Positions 60,600 through 64,000 of a stretch of 64,000 nucleotides of DNA are shown here, one piece after another; the stretch's first letter is position 1, and each line of letters opens with the position of its first letter. A program made the translations under genes and the position numbers. The DNA is taken from assembly GCA_036346205.1 (NCBI GenBank), contig JARFJB010002010.1, positions 175,001 to 239,000 of the forward strand. The letters run 5' to 3'. The notes beneath the pieces were generated by a model. The model saw only the letters and a list, made by a program, of their open reading frames with translations, searched no databases and was not told the origin of the DNA. Source of the DNA: Vesta saturnalis (lineage: Eukaryota; Arthropoda; Insecta; Coleoptera; Lampyridae).

Positions 60600-61320
60600 T
60601 TTCGGAACTACTACCACAACGATGAGGCGAGGCACAAGAGGCCGAAGATCGTGGTGTGTTGAGTTAAATGAAATATTTATACCAAGTAGTTATATGCCTA
60701 TTTATTGTTTTATATCTTAAGTTAGCTAGGAATGAAATGCCATGTAGATACTATGCTCTGAGTAAAGCAAGGTCCGATGAACGTATACGGGGCATCTGCC
60801 CGGTATACCGTAGTCCTACCGATTAAAATGGCAATTAAATGTAATTCTTTAATTTGACGAGTTTGATGAGAACTAACCTAAAAATCGCATGAACTTTTCA
60901 ATATTATGTGGGATAACTGTTCACTTCACTCACGTATTTCTGGTGAATTGTATCAATACAAATCCCATAAAAACGTGTGTTAAAGTTGTCCAACATCTGG
61001 CAAGGTCACACGTTGTAACGTCACGCAAAAATGCCTAATTATTCTTACGTATCTTGTTTCTGTAGATATTGCGGGTAATGTTTTTAACATACTTGTGGCA
61101 GATTTAGGATTACAAGGCAAGTCGGATATTTCAGGGACGGCTACTGGTACGCCGTCAGTAACACTCATGGGTTAGTCGTAGACGGAGGTCAACATGGGGG
61201 CTCTGACATAGAAAATCTTGCAATGGATTTAATTTATGACAAATGGGATAGAATTAGTTATCGTGTGTATTAGTGTGTGCTTAATCCAATCTCGTTTTCC
61301 GGTTTCCTGGCGTAGAAATT
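60600..61320. other. Spacer between the ISL2EU-like gene and the Jockey relic
   Basis: May contain the ISL2EU 5' terminus and the Jockey 3' UTR, but neither end could be identified. A 62-codon frame (60980-61168) has no known domain. Confidence 0.4.
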
Positions 61321-61329
61321 GGTAGTTTT

Positions 61330-63060
61330 AGGGAGTGGTAACTATCCCTCTGGTAAGGATTGTGTCGCCGAAAATTGTTCTCTGCGCAAAGTTTCTTTGT
61401 AATGTTTGCATTCTATCTTTGATGGATGGTATGTTTGAATGTTGTATTGTGAGGTTATTATGGTACCTGAACGGTAGCCTGTAAATTCGTCTAAGTATTC
61501 GGCAGTTACCGGAGGCGATAGAGTTACAGATACAGAGTTGATTGGCATTTATATTTATGTATATGGGCGCTTGGCTCGATTTCGTATCCTTGTAGTGTTT
61601 TTTGTACGTCGGTAGCCAGTTTAGCGTTTTTGTGAAAATGATTCTTAGATACGTGGTGTTGGAGCATGAGTCTTTTGTTGTTAAGGGAAAAAGAAGCATT
61701 TTTGTCGGTCATATTGGGAAATTTGCCTTCGTGGTAGTTAGTTTGCATGTCAGAGGAGTATCTTGTCTGTTTTAGTTGGGACAACGGAGACTTTCCATCG
61801 ATTTGCGCAGTAGGAAAAGCTCCGGAGGGTTTTGGATATAAAGCAGAAGGTCGTTCCGTTGTTCCGATGCACTGTCCATGAGGGAGTGTCATACTACGCA
61901 GCAGAAACTCCAGGTAGTGTAATAGTAGGAATATCAAAAGCGAGGATGATGTAAAGGATTGGGGATAAAGTAGAACCTTGCAGCACGCCTGCTGTAGGTT
62001 GGAATTGATCGGAAAATGTGTTACAAGCTTTGACTCGTACTGACCGATTAGTCAGGTATGAGAGTAGAAGTTTGGAGAATTGATCAGAGATATTTAGGTT
62101 ACGGATCTTGTCGAGGGGGCAGTCGTGCCAACTTGTATTGCTTATGATTGAAGGCTGTGGTGGTACCTGTAAGCAGCTTCAACAAGTGATACACTCGGTT
62201 ATGACGGAAGCCGAGTTGAATGTAAGGAATAAGTCTGCAGAATTCTAGCTGATTTCCAAGTAGCCTGTTCTCTTTGATCTAGTTAAGGGTTTGGCGTGGG
62301 AACGGTTTGCGGGAAATATCGATGGTTGTCAGTGGGACTGAGGTTTCGATCGCTTCCGTAATTACGGAAGTTAAGTCTCCGATGGCTCTCTCGAGATATT
62401 GGTTGGTTATAAAATTTTGTGTGTATTGAGAACATATTTATGTCAGCAATAGAAAAACCTCTAATTGCTGTATATACCGAGGTGCTGGGGGAGTTGGGCA
62501 AAATGATGTTTTTAGCAGTACTGATAAGTGATCTAATGCGATTATTATGGAAGTACGGAGATGGTCGAAAAATGTGAGTTCTCTGTTGGTGACTCCGAAA
62601 GCGGCAACTGTAATACGGCCGCTGATAGCCTGATTTCGCTGCCAATCACCAAATTGCGTGTGACGGACATTAAAATCATCTAGGGTTACTGAATTGGGTA
62701 CGCTAGAAGCGTAAATTAGAAGATCATCAAAAAGGTATTGGGGCCAGGTGGGCTGTAATAAGAAAAGAAAACAATGGGACGAAAGTGCACCGCCACAGCA
62801 ACACATCTGAGAGACGGTAGGTGCAGATGTGTTTAAAATTGGGCGGACGAAAGTTAATTTATGGACGCTTTCACCGTTTCTGTCTTGTGTACTGTAAGAT
62901 TGGTACGTGTTAAGTGTTAAGTTCAGTGTTCATCTGTGTGTTTCTTTTCTCTCTGTGATTGAGAGAATGTGTACGTTGTGTTCTTGGAGTAAGTTTTTAA
63001 GTAAGGAGCGTTTCCGATGAACGCCCCTGGTTTTAACTATTCCTGCTACGATGTCCAGGA
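61330..63060 (-). pseudogene. Jockey-like LINE ORF2 relic (endonuclease and RT)
   Basis: Minus strand. KRSLLKNLLQEHNVHILSI starts the endonuclease near 63030. LDDFNVRHTQFGDWQRNQ (near 62690; the GDFN motif reads DDFN) follows, with GVTNRELTFFD. The linker reads ERAIGDLTSVITEAIE and TTIDISRKPFPRQ. RT pieces are PYIQLGFRHNR, SWHDCPLDKIRNLN, LLLSYLTNRSVRVKACNTF, TAGVLQGSTLSPILYIIL (motif B) and a disrupted motif C region after FDIPTITLPGVS. The C-terminus reads EYLDEFTGYRSG (shifted LRRIYRLPFRYHN), typical of Jockey/R1-like elements. Part of the palm is deleted and many shifts are present. Confidence 0.7.
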
Positions 63061-63069
63061 TGGTAGAAT

Positions 63070-63290
63070 TTAGGGACTGGGTACTTGAAATACGGCGACC
63101 TTCGTAAGCGTGCCTAACACGACGGCGAGGATTCTCCGTTGGAAGTAGGAGCGAAATAGCGTGTCGAGGGTGTGATTGATTGGTTGAACTTCAAGTTCGT
63201 GCACGGAAGTTTCAAGGATTTCAGGAACTTGATTAGGGTTTTCTGGGTGGTAGTGGATTTTGTGATATCGCCGATGCAATACTTCGAGGA
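63070..63290 (-). pseudogene. Jockey-like LINE ORF1 (gag-like) C-terminal fragment
   Basis: Reads KIHYHPENPNQVPEILETSV, then VHELEVQPIN and, in a second frame, RHAYEGRRISSTQ. The HYHP..PEIL..L pattern and the position just before ORF2 on the same strand match the region beside the zinc knuckles in Jockey-type gag proteins. No CCHC knuckle is visible. Confidence 0.45.
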
Positions 63291-63299
63291 TTGGGAACG

Positions 63300-64000
63300 T
63301 ATTGAATTAGGTTGACTGAGGATAGCGTGTGGAAATGCCCGGTTACAATACGTAGCGTAAAAATGGTGAGTACTTTCCTTAAATTTACCTATTAATTTAA
63401 CAATTACTTAACTTAATATTCATTTTTGAATTCGTTCGGAGCTTCTGAAACACACATCTCAGTTCGCAATCGATCTGAAAAGTGAGATAATTAGATAATA
63501 AAGGGCTAAAACGCAAAATACATACACTTAAATTTAAATTAAATTTAATTAATTAATGATGATTACAAATAACAAAGTAATAATTGTAGTTAATACTATT
63601 TATTCTAACTATCGTAATTACAATATTTAAACCCACATTTCATAATTCATTCATTCATATAGCTGTCGACTAAAACACGAAACCGGTCTTCAATAGCAAC
63701 AGTTCATAAATTAAAAAACTAGTACAACCTATTGAATTGATAATTGGGTTTTTTAAACAAATTTTAATTTGGAATTCTAATGTTTAAACATAAATTAGTC
63801 GCCTGTTTTTTTTTTATTTTTAGCATGTTTATCACCTGATATTTGCTCAACCTTTTTTTTTCATTTATGAAATACTCTGTAACTATATCCTTTTATCACG
63901 TTATGTTTACAAAAGCCAATCCGTCTCCTTAGGACTACATATGGTATTCGAAAAAATCCTCTATAACTTTTTATAAGAAAAAGGGTGGGTGATAGACAAT
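63300..64000. other. AT-rich end of window
   Basis: No further gene was recognised. It may contain the rest of the Jockey ORF1 in degraded form. Confidence 0.4.

Overview
The window reads as AT-rich, intron-bearing animal DNA, most likely from an arthropod and probably an insect. The evidence is the set of mobile-element families (mariner, pogo-like, piggyBac-like, ISL2EU-like, Penelope, RTE, Jockey and CR1-like elements), the short introns with GT...AG ends, and the long (TG)n/(CA)n and (TGCG)n arrays. I see no intact host gene, no tRNA or rRNA gene and no CRISPR array. Nearly every protein-like stretch is a decayed transposon or retrotransposon gene, so the window looks like an old repeat-rich intergenic block. 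The exact species cannot be told from this sequence.

Layout. 0-10 kb: a decayed multi-exon gene with Mutator-like and YqaJ domains (minus strand, 1618-3033), a TA-flanked MITE (3182-3852), CA arrays, a 104-bp hairpin in a GC-richer patch, a 150-163 bp tandem repeat and a mariner-type transposase relic. 10-25 kb: mostly featureless AT-rich DNA, a pogo-like transposase relic (14.5-16.6 kb), three large TG/CG/CA arrays with an internal higher-order repeat, a double-headed tRNA-derived SINE and a 212-bp fold-back. 25-34.5 kb: nested retroelements. A CR1/Jockey-like LINE (25.5-32.5 kb) is split by a Penelope-like element and a long-arm MITE, and is followed directly by a second LINE that keeps ORF1 and its 3' tail but has no ORF2. 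34.7-41.3 kb: a piggyBac-like relic, a mariner with roughly 350-400 bp terminal inverted repeats, and a 1068-bp palindromic element. 43-46.3 kb: a TG array with the second copy of a dispersed flank, then a SWIM/YqaJ/PHD gene relic. 46.7-51.8 kb: the most interesting unit, a decayed ORF of about 1,200 codons with an XPG/PIN-like nuclease signature, bounded by inverted repeats of about 290-300 bp. 51.8-54.5 kb: a Tc1 transposase relic and an intron-containing tyrosine recombinase (Crypton-like). 54.7-60.6 kb: an ISL2EU-like THAP/DDE transposon whose 3' part of about 920 bp is present twice, flanking an almost complete RTE LINE that lacks its own 3' end. 61.3-63.3 kb: a Jockey-like LINE on the minus strand.

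The genes do not form a pathway. They are independent selfish elements nested in and beside one another, and most carry stops and frameshifts. The order of nesting and the many fold-back structures are the main information here. All family assignments rest on motifs read by eye; no database search was possible.
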